Shown piece after piece: positions 17,006-24,279 of a stretch of 24,279 nt of DNA. Numbering within the stretch: the stretch's first letter is position 1; every line of letters starts with the position of its first letter. Where the stretch lies: the NCBI GenBank assembly GCA_012862575.1, contig BLSF01000151.1, positions 1 to 24,279 of the forward strand, in the 5' to 3' direction. The stretch comes from Parietichytrium sp. I65-24A (Eukaryota > Sar > Bigyra > Thraustochytrida > Thraustochytriidae). Under the pieces are notes generated by a model that saw nothing but the letters and a program-made list of their open reading frames with translations, did no database searches and was not told where the DNA came from. Made by a program: the position numbers and the translations under genes.

Positions 17006-20000
17006 TCAGTTTAAGGGATCCTCAAGCCAGTCTTGAGCCTGACCATCCAATAAGAGCTGGAGACGAAGGAGGTCTGATCCTCTGACGTAGATTTGATGCA
17101 TCAACTCTTTCATTTCCGTGGCATCAAAGCACTCACGCAGATGAAGTGAGTCGTCTGCAATGAAGTCCACAACGCGAAGCGATTGGCGAAGAAAATTGTA
17201 CTGCCACCGTCTCCCTTCTTCGTTCGATCGAGCGATTTCATCAAGTGCCTCGTACGCGTGGTAAGTAATTTCGAGGTACTTCCATACCAAAAAATTCACG
17301 CACTTGACACGCAGCTGACCAGGGAAACCAGGTTGCGAACCGAGTTGCACGTTGCGCCTTCGCTCGTCTTCGATCGCTTCACTGGCGTCGATCTCGCTAG
17401 CAAGTGGCTCGCGACTTCCACGCCGAGCCTCTGTGTCAGATGGGTCTACAAGGAACCCACCACGAATAGTTAATGCAAAACGAATTTTCTCTCCGCAATT
17501 CAGCGCCTCCTCGCAGATGCTCTCGAGATGCTCGCCAGCATCGCGCGTCAACTCGTACCACGATTGAATGTTCTCGTAAGCGTCGAAAAATGCCTGCCAA
17601 GCTTCGAACTCTCTCCTCACGACAGCACTAGACAGGTTTGAGAGCCTGACAGGGAGGTCCTCTTCCGGAAGAGGCGGTTCGGCGTGAGAGGCGGCGAGAC
17701 TCTCGCTCAGAAATTGTCGGGCAAAGTCGATACTAGAGTCAAGCTTGTTGCACAGCGATGAGCGGTTGTTTCCACTGCCCAGGATATCGAAATGGTCGCA
17801 GACGAGCTCCCTGACAATGGCATTGCCTTGAACGAGGCTCTCGGCCCTGGTAAAGCGGCAGTTATCAAGCCAGTCCCACGTGCTAAATAGACGCAAGCGA
17901 ACATCCTTGGTTATCGGCACATGCCTCTTGGCCTCTGGCAGATCCCGGTCAAGCCCGCTCGAATCTCCCGAGGTCCCCTTTTGGAAGACGAGCTCCTGAA
18001 GCGCCATCTGAACAAGTTCGCATGGCTGCTCACCATTTCGCCACTGACGCAGCACGTTTCGCACCGCCTGCACACTCGCTCTCACGTAAAGATCTCGGTT
18101 CTTCAACCATGCGTTACTAAGGTCGGTGCGGTCCAGATCCCCCGCGACGGCGCTAGCTTCAAACATTGCGGCTTGAGCTGCGAGCGCGACTGGAACCGTT
18201 GCCGCGCCCAAACATGGGTAAAAGGCCGGGAGCGCTCTGAATCTTGCCAGCAAATTTGTCCCATCTGTGAGAAGATATCGCATGTATGAGACGATAAATG
18301 CATCTGTGACCACTGGGTTTGGTTCAGTCCTTTCCAAGACCGGCGAACTTGCTGTGGTGCAAAAATTAATGTAAATGGAGCAGTGGGTCAAGAATCTGAG
18401 AAATTGTGCAGCGAACGCGCGATTACCGCCTACCTTCCAGCACGCTGCGCCTTCCACCGGCCATTCCAACAGATCGCCATCCACAACGGTGTTGCTGGTG
18501 CGAGTCAAGAATGCTGGCCCACAGATTTGACTCACAAATATTTCGCCTAGCTTTGTCCAGTGAGGGCCACAAAAGATTTCACAGAGGCTGGGATCACGGA
18601 AGTCTCCGTCCACTGGTCCAGACAGCAGCTCCCTCAGATTCCCTTCGATGATTGCTCTTTGAACGCTAAAATAAGGCTTCTCCACGTCTGGGACCAAGTC
18701 CTCTACCTCCTGAAACACTATTTGTTTATCAAGGGTAAGTATTTTTTCTGCGCGCTTATTCACCGCCATTTCGTAGCTGGTGTCCACCGGCCCACGAATA
18801 TGACCAATCTCCTTCATTTTCTTTGCTCTGGTTTTGTTGCAGACTTGATCCATCCTTGCCTCCACCATGCAACGGAAGCTAGCCCAGCACCGGTCTCGCC
18901 AGGATGAACACAGCTTTGAGGCAAACATCAGCTCGCGGTCCCCGGCAAGGAGAGAATAGATGGTTGCCTCGAGCATGCCAGCCCTGGCAGTCGAAGACTT
19001 CGTCGCCGAGTTTCCGCCGCTCCTCTCCAGTGCTCTCAATGCGAGGCGGTGGCATGCCTCCTTCCACACCGCCCTATATGCGTTGCCGTCAAAGTCGGGT
19101 TCTTTATCTTTGACCCTCAATGGACGCCCGCCGCAAAGCGAAGCTGAGCGCCATGGCTGCCCATAAGCTTGGCAAACCAGTAGCACTTGTTCCCTCAACT
19201 CGTCTGCACGCCTGACGCCCTCCTTTGTCTCATTGTAAAACGCGCCACACTTTATGAACTTGTAGATCTCCTCCAAGAGGGTAACTTGGTCATCTTGATC
19301 GTCGTGATGGATTGTGCGTTGACTTTCTCGGAGTTCGCTGTCGGGGTCTATCGTAGAAACTGTTCTCGAATCGCGAGTTTCAAGCAAAGCGGATGTTCCC
19401 GGGAGGTACTTACCGTCCCGTGGGGAATGTTTAAACTTTTGTCCCAGCGGTGATTGGGCTGTTTCGTGAAACCAGTTCGTGACCACATTCCATGTTTGGA
19501 GCTCAAGATCTCGAGGCAGAACCTGATCAAACTCGGACTGAGGATAGTACCCATCCTGGACCTCCACGTCATCGTCGATCTCAACCAAGCTCTTGTGCAG
19601 TTTGCTGAGCAGGCGCCAGGTATCGAGCTCCTCCTTGAGCCTTGCGACCGTTTCCTGTTGCCTTGCTCGGCCAGCACTAAACACTTGCCGCAAGTAAAGA
19701 TCGTCACCTCCAATTGCGCTCTCTGCAAGGCTTCGTGAAGAAAGTATTTCGGCGTAACTGTCTATCATGCCTACCTCCCCTATACTGTTAGATGGTGTGT
19801 CTGCTTCATCAATGCTCTTTGATAGTATATCGGCAAATAAGATGTGCTCGTCTTCGATGTCGTCATCGGGAGCAACCGAGATCCTGAACTCATAATCCTG
19901 GCGCATCGTCTTGTCTTCTTCGATGATTGCTGCGCTCTTATCCGGCAAATCCAAAAGTTCCATGCCCATGCCACGGCCCTTCCCCCTAGCTGCCCACTCG

Positions 20001-20146
20001 GCGCGCGCCCGAGCCTCCTCTTGCTGAACATGGTGCGAGTCCTGTGCTTGCAACGTGTTGGTGCTTTTTGAAATCCTTTCCAAGAGATCCTGCACACGCC
20101 GGCACGCATCATCGCCTACCGCGATGCTTTCATCGTAGTCATCCAT
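17006..20146 (-). CDS. NUP107: Nup107 (Nup84), nuclear pore Y-complex scaffold
   Basis: 1046 residues, ATG at 20146 with strong context (A at -3, G at +4), stop TGA. The frame is open 36 codons further upstream without an ATG. Nup107 is a helical scaffold of the Y-shaped Nup107-160 complex of the nuclear pore. The family core is clear: an acidic N-terminus; TIDPDSELRESQRTIHHDDQ leading to LLEEIYKFIKCGAF; the signature CQAYGQPWRSASLCGG (325-340); NAYRAVWKEACHRLA (355-369); then MFASKLCSSWRDRCWASFRCMV (407-428), which corresponds to the conserved W-x-D-x-x-WA-x-FR of Nup107. The rest is helical, including LRVKCVNFLVWKYLE near the C-terminus. It is longer than human Nup107 (about 925) and yeast Nup84 (726), partly from N-terminal low complexity. 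Minus-strand neighbours on both sides show no functional link. Confidence 0.88.
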   Translation of the reverse strand: MDDYDESIAVGDDACRRVQDLLERISKSTNTLQAQDSHHVQQEEARARAEWAARGKGRGMGMELLDLPDKSAAIIEEDKTMRQDYEFRISVAPDDDIEDEHILFADILSKSIDEADTPSNSIGEVGMIDSYAEILSSRSLAESAIGGDDLYLRQVFSAGRARQQETVARLKEELDTWRLLSKLHKSLVEIDDDVEVQDGYYPQSEFDQVLPRDLELQTWNVVTNWFHETAQSPLGQKFKHSPRDGKYLPGTSALLETRDSRTVSTIDPDSELRESQRTIHHDDQDDQVTLLEEIYKFIKCGAFYNETKEGVRRADELREQVLLVCQAYGQPWRSASLCGGRPLRVKDKEPDFDGNAYRAVWKEACHRLALRALERSGGNSATKSSTARAGMLEATIYSLLAGDRELMFASKLCSSWRDRCWASFRCMVEARMDQVCNKTRAKKMKEIGHIRGPVDTSYEMAVNKRAEKILTLDKQIVFQEVEDLVPDVEKPYFSVQRAIIEGNLRELLSGPVDGDFRDPSLCEIFCGPHWTKLGEIFVSQICGPAFLTRTSNTVVDGDLLEWPVEGAACWKVGGNRAFAAQFLRFLTHCSIYINFCTTASSPVLERTEPNPVVTDAFIVSYMRYLLTDGTNLLARFRALPAFYPCLGAATVPVALAAQAAMFEASAVAGDLDRTDLSNAWLKNRDLYVRASVQAVRNVLRQWRNGEQPCELVQMALQELVFQKGTSGDSSGLDRDLPEAKRHVPITKDVRLRLFSTWDWLDNCRFTRAESLVQGNAIVRELVCDHFDILGSGNNRSSLCNKLDSSIDFARQFLSESLAASHAEPPLPEEDLPVRLSNLSSAVVRREFEAWQAFFDAYENIQSWYELTRDAGEHLESICEEALNCGEKIRFALTIRGGFLVDPSDTEARRGSREPLASEIDASEAIEDERRRNVQLGSQPGFPGQLRVKCVNFLVWKYLEITYHAYEALDEIARSNEEGRRWQYNFLRQSLRVVDFIADDSLHLRECFDATEMKELMHQIYVRGSDLLRLQLLLDGQAQDWLEDPLN

Positions 20147-20440
20147 CTTCTTCCTCCGCCCTTTGCCGGTGCAACTGGACTCCAATTCAGGACACACAAA
20201 ACCCTGACACAAGGGCCCGTGAGGGTTAGATAGAGGCTGAACGTGACTGAACACTCACACTTTCAGTTCGAAGCTGGCGACTTACGACAGGGATCGCCGT
20301 CAAATCCACCCCCTCGAATGATAGCCCGCTTCCACAGCCCTTTACCTCGCACAAACTTCACAGCAGACCTTTCCAGCAGAATATAGACGCGGCCAGCTCT
20401 CAAAAGGCACCAAGTGCCCCAACCACCGTCAAGTTCGACA

Positions 20441-20460
20441 CGTTCACCGTTCACCGTTCA
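20441..20460. repeat. CGTTCAC heptamer array
   Basis: Nearly three tandem 7-base copies, 295-314 bases upstream of the Nup107 ATG. Confidence 0.9.
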
Positions 20461-20928
20461 GCGATCCTCTAGCCACAGCGCCGCCTCACTTTGCAGAACG
20501 AAATGAGTACCACTTCGCCTAACCAAACCTAAGTCCGCGTGCACTTCGCCTCCTAACGCGCGCAATTTAGCCCCTCTCCCGCGACAGCCACCTCGCAGTA
20601 TCTATCATATGCGCGCATGTGTGGTTTTCGAAAGATAAAAGTTTCCCTGGGTTCTCTTTGTTCCTCCATTCTTCTTTCTTGTTCATTCTGTTCGGCGGTG
20701 AACGGCGCTTACGTGTTACCATAAGGGATAGTTCGAAATAAGTTAGACTAGCAGTAAATTAGTTTTCTGAGACCGATCTACGAGATCATCAATCAAACGA
20801 GCACAAGTCGCGCGGCCGACATGTGCAAGCTCGGAGGCAAATGGTTGACGCAAGATGACGGAGGTACCGGTGAAGACATCCATGTTGTGGGCGTACTCAG
20901 TACCCATCAAAGGGAGTAGCCCGCAGGG

Positions 20929-20962
20929 AAGCGTTGCATTGAGGACTTAGTGCAACGTTTTT
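20929..20962 (+). other. Hairpin followed by a T run
   Basis: CGTTGCA pairs with TGCAACG (7 bp, extendable by a G-T and two A-T pairs) around a 12-base loop, followed by TTTTT. This is the form of a 3' end of an RNA polymerase III transcript, but no upstream RNA gene was recognised. Confidence 0.35.
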
Positions 20963-21058
20963 AACTCATAGATTCAAATTTGGTTTAATTTTTTCTTTTC
21001 TAACAAGCCTACAATGGCTCCTAGGTCAAGTCACTGCTCTAAGCTCGGACAGGTCCAA

Positions 21059-21150
21059 TCACCAGAACTCATTCGAACTGTAAAGTTAAGCCCAATCTGG
21101 CCAGGTCAGTACTACCGTAGGGGACTAGGTGGGAAGCCCTGGTGACGAGC
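21059..21150 (+). rRNA. 5S rRNA-like segment lacking a recognisable 5' part
   Basis: From 21059 the order of 5S rRNA landmarks is intact. TCACCAGAACTCATTCGAAC matches loop B-C (usual CACCGGATCCCATCCGAACTC). AAAGTTAAGCC (21082-21092) matches the AAGTTAAGC of all 5S RNAs, where box A sits. CCAGGTCAGTACTACC and GGGGACTAGGTGGGAAGCCCTGG match helix IV-V with the CAGTACT and GGTGGGA blocks; CCAGG and CCTGG can pair. The 3' end TGACGAGC is followed by TTTTT (21151-21155), a Pol III terminator. However, the 5' strand expected to pair with it (GCTCGTCA) and with helix II (CCAATCTGG) is not found in 21030-21058. It is either a 5'-truncated copy (pseudogene) or an unusual 5S gene; probably not a functional full 5S gene as read. 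Confidence 0.7.
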
Positions 21151-21155
21151 TTTTT
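21151..21155 (+). terminator. T5 run after the 5S-like segment
   Basis: TTTTT directly follows the expected 5S 3' end, the usual RNA polymerase III stop signal. Confidence 0.55.
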
Positions 21156-21464
21156 CTTTCTCTTCTCTTCTCCTTGCTTTTCTTTTGTTTTTGTTTTTTC
21201 TTTTGGTGCCAAGTAGTTCACCAGTATCCATTGGTTTCTCCTCGGTCGTTTTGCCATCGAAATGCTATGTTCCTGAATCAATCATTCTCCACGCCAAGTG
21301 CGTTTTGTTTTCTGTTTTGCTGTTCTGACGTTGGGGAAAACTCAGTTCCAGTGAAGTCTAGAAAACGGGACGCAGCATTCGGGAAACGAAGACGCCCCAG
21401 AAAGTAAAACATTTTGCCCACGAATCAATAACAGTACCAGGTAGGTACTCATTGTAATCATCTC

Positions 21465-21502
21465 TCACAATTCTGGATGAGAAATCAATTCTGGATGAGA
21501 AA
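21465..21502 (+). repeat. Tandem 18-base repeat, two copies plus a diverged third
   Basis: The unit CAATTCTGGATGAGAAAT occurs twice head to tail, followed by CAAT; a related GAATGAGAAATCAA lies at about 21522-21535. Confidence 0.85.
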
Positions 21503-21560
21503 TCAATAAGCTTACTGACTGTGAATGAGAAATCAAAACTCAGATTCCAGCGACTCAACC

Positions 21561-21587
21561 CCTACTGACCCTACTGACCCTACTGTC
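21561..21587 (+). repeat. Tandem 9-base repeat, three copies
   Basis: The unit CCTACTGAC occurs three times, the last with one change (CCTACTGTC). Confidence 0.9.
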
Positions 21588-21697
21588 AACGGCGAGATGT
21601 GCAGCTCATACAAGCCAGCTAGTAACTTGCTTGCACACGCACAAAGCTGCGCACGGTAACTGCCAAGCCAAGTGACCTAGTGGCCTCCCACCGCAAC

Positions 21698-22111
21698 ATG
21701 TCTTACAATTCACGCTGGCGGAGAGGCGGAAACAAAGAAGCTAGTGGACTTGATGCAGATGCAGAGCTGCAAAGAGGCACAGAGGGAGGGGCAGACAGTC
21801 CCAGCGTAAGCAGTAGCCGCTGCCGTGTCTAGAGTGGCGCTGGACAAGCAAATCTCAGCTCGTACCTACAGGTGTTGGGAAATGGTAAGTTACCTGCAGT
21901 AAGTGACGAGGTCCAAAATTGCAAACTTCAATTTCTTTTTAAAAACTTAGGAAGAAGATTGCTGAGAGTGAGTGCTAAAATTCTAGCTTTGAATTTGGAC
22001 TTATCGCCGCCATCGATTGGCCTAGTGTTCGATTGGCCCTCGCCCTCGGCGCAATCTAGACCGGTCCACTGCAATCATTGTGCGTTCGTTGCTCATCTAA
22101 CGAACGCGTGA
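21698..22111 (+). CDS. Candidate small spliced gene, 93 residues
   Basis: An ATG at 21698 opens 36 codons (MSYNSRWRRGGNKEASGLD onward) to a donor-like GTAAGC at 21806. The acceptor CGTACCTACAG ends at 21871, leaving a 66-base intron. A 13-base exon (21872-21884) is followed by a consensus GTAAGT and a second 66-base intron ending at TTAG (21950). Both joins are in phase and the frame continues to a TGA at 22109-22111. The second intron is also open in the same frame, so it could be retained. The first exon looks protein-like; the last (LRVSAKILALNLDLSPP onward) is not recognisable. No family is known. It could also be part of the leader of the downstream membrane protein gene. Confidence 0.3.
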
Positions 22112-22434
22112 AACCCTTTCACACGTCCACTCACACGTCAAAACATTACTACTAGCAAAAACAATAATAACACTAGCTAGCGCCTCCACTCACAAGCCTT
22201 ACACGTCATTGTTAGTTATTTAGATATTCGCTAGCTAAATGAAACAGTGTAACTGATTTTCGTAGGAGCGACACCTACGAGTCTGGTGAAGAGAGAAGAG
22301 AAGAGAGGAGAGATGAGAGATGAGTGGGGAGAGGAGAGGCTTGGCAGCGCGAAGGTAGGTAGGTTGGCTGGTTGTAAGTTTGTATTCTTGTCGCGAAGGG
22401 AGCACAGGGCAGGTGTGAAGAAGCACGAAGAGAG
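22112..22434. promoter_or_regulatory. Probable promoter and leader of the P2X-like gene
   Basis: It contains CTAGCTAG-type repeats (about 22173-22181 and 22230-22236), a hairpin with 7-bp arms TCGTAGG/CCTACGA (22260-22280) and a purine-only block (about 22288-22340). No core promoter motif is certain. Confidence 0.35.
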
Positions 22435-23796
22435 ATGGCTCCGGCGTGGGTCTCAGTGAGCTCTTTGGAGCGGAGTTTGCCGTACTATGTCAACCACCGG
22501 GTGGCAGTTCACGACTGGAAGCTCAGTGTGTTCAGGATCGTCGTGCTTCTCGTTCTCATGATCATCTTTGTGGTTTTCGAGGCGGTGATGTCTCATGCAC
22601 ACCTTCGAGCCATTGTGGACGCACCTTCCATGTTCATTTATGTTGGTGAGAAAATCAACGGTGACGGGACTCTCGGGACAAAGAGCATCACCGGTCTCAC
22701 CACCGTCAATGTGCCCCCGCAGTCCGACGGCCGTGTCATCAATGCGCCGCTCGTTGCCATCCTGAAACTAGACGTGAACATCAAAGACATTTGGGGAACT
22801 CTATCCGAGGCAGTGTCTGGAGCGTCTGGAAGAATCTCCAACAGGATTTCTGGCGTATCTGACTCATACGCCCCTGATGACTCTGACTCTGACTCGTCCG
22901 GGTCTGGCGGCACTGACTCGTCCGGCTCGGGGAGCGGCAGCTCAACGAGCGTGCAGGAGATGTCTTGTGATTTTTCCCAGTCAAACGACTATTCCTTTTA
23001 CGTCTCGCACGGCCACGCGAAGGTCCAGTCTCCAGAAGGTGTCGGGCTCATCGTGCGTTCCCAAAATAGCTGCGATCAGCTTAAAAGCGCCTATTCGGCA
23101 ACGAGTTTCACAGTCACCGATTACACCGGCAAACAATTCGATGGCCCCTTTGGAAGCAAAGACGCGATCAAATGTGTGGTCAACCTTCCATCGACTGATG
23201 GATCAGACCGTATGACTACCCACCTGCTTGCCATGGCGGCAGGCATATCTTTGGAAGAGAGCGTCCAAACCTTAGCCCAAGAAAAGTCCAACTCTAAGCC
23301 CAATGGAGGACACTACCTACTTCTTCGCTTGCAGTACACAAACGTTATGAATCCGTCCAAGGGCTCGTACAGTCTGTTTCCTTCGAGCGGCTTTTACTAC
23401 TACGAAGTCCAGCAAGATGGTAAAATGTCTTCTGTCCGAACTGTTGAAACCATGCCAACATCTTTCGGTTCAAATGCCGTGACGGTCAACACGGTTACCA
23501 CGTGGAACGTCCGCGTAGAAACGCAGGCTACCTCGGAACTATTTCAGTTCGAGTTTGTCTCTCTGATCCTGCTTTTTACAGCCTTTTTCTCCTTTATTGC
23601 TTTGATCGACCTTATCATGCTCCAATGTTTTGCAATATGGCTTCCAGGCTTCCGGGCAGTCATGGACAAGGCCGTTGTTCGCACGAGCCGTCTGCAAAGC
23701 GATTCACGAAGCAATTCAAGCGGAAGCGACACCGAGGAGGACAAGAGCACAACAGACAAATGTGACGAGAAGACTAACAACCTCTCGTTCGCCTAA
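22435..23796 (+). CDS. Two-helix membrane protein, P2X-receptor-like topology
   Basis: 453 residues; the ATG has a strong context (GAG before, G after). A short basic N-terminus (NHRVAVHDWKL) leads into helix 1 (about 32-52). A ~315-residue extracytosolic region follows, then helix 2 (about 372-403) and a Ser/Asp/Glu-rich cytosolic tail. P2X ATP-gated channels share this plan. Local likenesses are the K/R-x-V-x-(I/V)-x-x-x-K(L/V) lead-in to helix 1; GFYYYEVQQDGKMSSVR (319-335), like the F-x-YY...R stretch; TWNVRVETQ (356-364), like the GIR-x-x-V strand; and an Asp inside helix 2 (D392 in ALIDLIML). Against it: only three Cys in the ectodomain (178, 213, 247), no clear K-x-K ATP site after helix 1, and a Ser/Asp/Gly linker (146-173). 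Other two-helix families remain possible. The real-gene call is firm; the family is tentative. Confidence 0.85.
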   Translation: MAPAWVSVSSLERSLPYYVNHRVAVHDWKLSVFRIVVLLVLMIIFVVFEAVMSHAHLRAIVDAPSMFIYVGEKINGDGTLGTKSITGLTTVNVPPQSDGRVINAPLVAILKLDVNIKDIWGTLSEAVSGASGRISNRISGVSDSYAPDDSDSDSSGSGGTDSSGSGSGSSTSVQEMSCDFSQSNDYSFYVSHGHAKVQSPEGVGLIVRSQNSCDQLKSAYSATSFTVTDYTGKQFDGPFGSKDAIKCVVNLPSTDGSDRMTTHLLAMAAGISLEESVQTLAQEKSNSKPNGGHYLLLRLQYTNVMNPSKGSYSLFPSSGFYYYEVQQDGKMSSVRTVETMPTSFGSNAVTVNTVTTWNVRVETQATSELFQFEFVSLILLFTAFFSFIALIDLIMLQCFAIWLPGFRAVMDKAVVRTSRLQSDSRSNSSGSDTEEDKSTTDKCDEKTNNLSFA

Positions 23797-24279
23797 TCTA
23801 AGCTCGTGAGCATTCCATCGCACTTTGGCGTAGGATTCTGAGGTGTTGCGAAACAGCACTCTCCACCTTACACTTCCATCCCGTTTTAGGCTCTGCGCAA
23901 GGTAAGCTTAAGTATAAATTCTATCGATTCATGCTTGTAGTCGATAACTTAGCTGGTTCTATTTGTGGACGACGTTTGATGCCTGTTGTTTTCTCTACCT
24001 AAACTGGTCGAAGGACGTGGCAGCACACGCCGTGAAACGCTGTACTGTACTACCCATATTGACACCATAAACTATAATGTTTTGTGTTCTGAGTGTGCAC
24101 ACCTTTTGACACAACTGGAATGGACAAAGAAAGGGAAAGGACCAAATAGCAGGGTGCAACAAGAGAAGCAGGGGGACGCGCACGAACGACAAACAGGCAC
24201 GATGATTTGAACAAGGAGCTTTACACGGCTGCGAACGCTAACTGTGTTTTCTCAATACAAAAGTAATTTTCTTTTCTAA
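23797..24279. other. 3' flank of the P2X-like gene to window end
   Basis: Nothing convincing is seen. Two overlapping short frames on opposite strands (about 23986-24210) lack start or motif support. The last bases are AT-rich. Confidence 0.5.

Larger units (their letters stand above)
20147..21058. other. Nup107 upstream region and adjacent unassigned DNA
   Basis: It contains a possible leader intron of Nup107: a GTAAGT donor on the minus strand at 20285-20280, with candidate acceptors such as CCCTTGTGTCAG near 20205. The upstream piece has no ATG, so it is taken as non-coding. A CGTTCAC heptamer array lies at 20441-20460. Further right are a 54-codon minus-strand frame (20743-20907) and a hairpin with a T run (20929-20962), treated as findings. 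No gene is firmly supported. Confidence 0.45.
21156..21697. other. Intergenic DNA with small tandem repeats
   Basis: It is pyrimidine-rich at first (about 21151-21205), then unremarkable. It carries two tandem arrays (21465-21502 and 21561-21587). No gene is seen. Confidence 0.5.

Noticed and set aside
17006-20146. Gamma-tubulin complex protein
   Set aside because: First thought from length and helical content; the GQPWRSASL and W-x-D-x-x-WA-x-FR blocks identify Nup107 instead.
1236-20905. Shared GTACTGAGTAC-type palindromes near 1236 and 20896, and GAGTACCACTTC near 1243 and 20503, as a dispersed element
   Set aside because: The shared words are only 11-13 bases, with no larger similarity around them; chance or a common short motif is enough.
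23986-24210. 74-codon plus-strand frame at the right edge
   Set aside because: It begins with TTG, overlaps an equally long antisense frame, and shows no motif.

Overview
This window looks like nuclear DNA of a compact-genome, single-celled eukaryote. The long genes are uninterrupted, start at an ATG with a purine at -3 and/or G at +4 in most cases, and are packed on both strands with no operon logic. The products are eukaryote-only (MYST acetyltransferase, Nup107, NOP9, MPP6, a FANCB-like protein, a PH-domain protein). A few candidate introns are visible; all are short (64-78 nt) with GTAAGT/GTAAGC donors. Intergenic DNA is rich in microsatellites and purine/pyrimidine tracts. A stramenopile such as a labyrinthulomycete would fit, but that is a guess from style, not a proven placement.

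Layout. 1-294(+): 3' end of a gene entering from the left. 1818-2303(+): small three-helix membrane protein, not recognised. 3917-5668(+): MYST histone acetyltransferase whose catalytic domain is split by an acidic insertion. 6143-6508(-): small PH-domain protein of the plant AtPH1 type. 8034-8912(+): protein with three C-x-F-x-P-x-(I/M) motifs. It runs tail to tail, 16 bp apart, into 8929-11010(-), a FANCB-like protein. 12173-12910(+): MPP6, the exosome cofactor. 13207-15213(-): NOP9, a pumilio-type ribosome biogenesis factor. About 16305-16962(-): broken or intron-containing stalked single-pass membrane protein. 17006-20146(-): Nup107. 21059-21150(+): 5S-rRNA-like segment followed by a T run but lacking the 5' part. 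21698-22111(+): weak candidate for a small spliced gene. 22435-23796(+): two-helix membrane protein with P2X-receptor-like topology.

The genes do not form one pathway. Several act in the nucleus on chromatin, RNA or DNA repair (MYST, MPP6, NOP9, Nup107, FANCB-like), but the mixed orientation gives no evidence of joint regulation, and I infer ordinary eukaryotic gene order. No mobile element, CRISPR array or novel multi-gene system could be supported. The most interesting points are the split MYST domain, the protist FANCB candidate, the 5'-less 5S-like segment, the G-run frameshift in the stalked membrane protein gene, the P2X-like channel candidate, and the short tandem arrays in the leaders of many of the genes.
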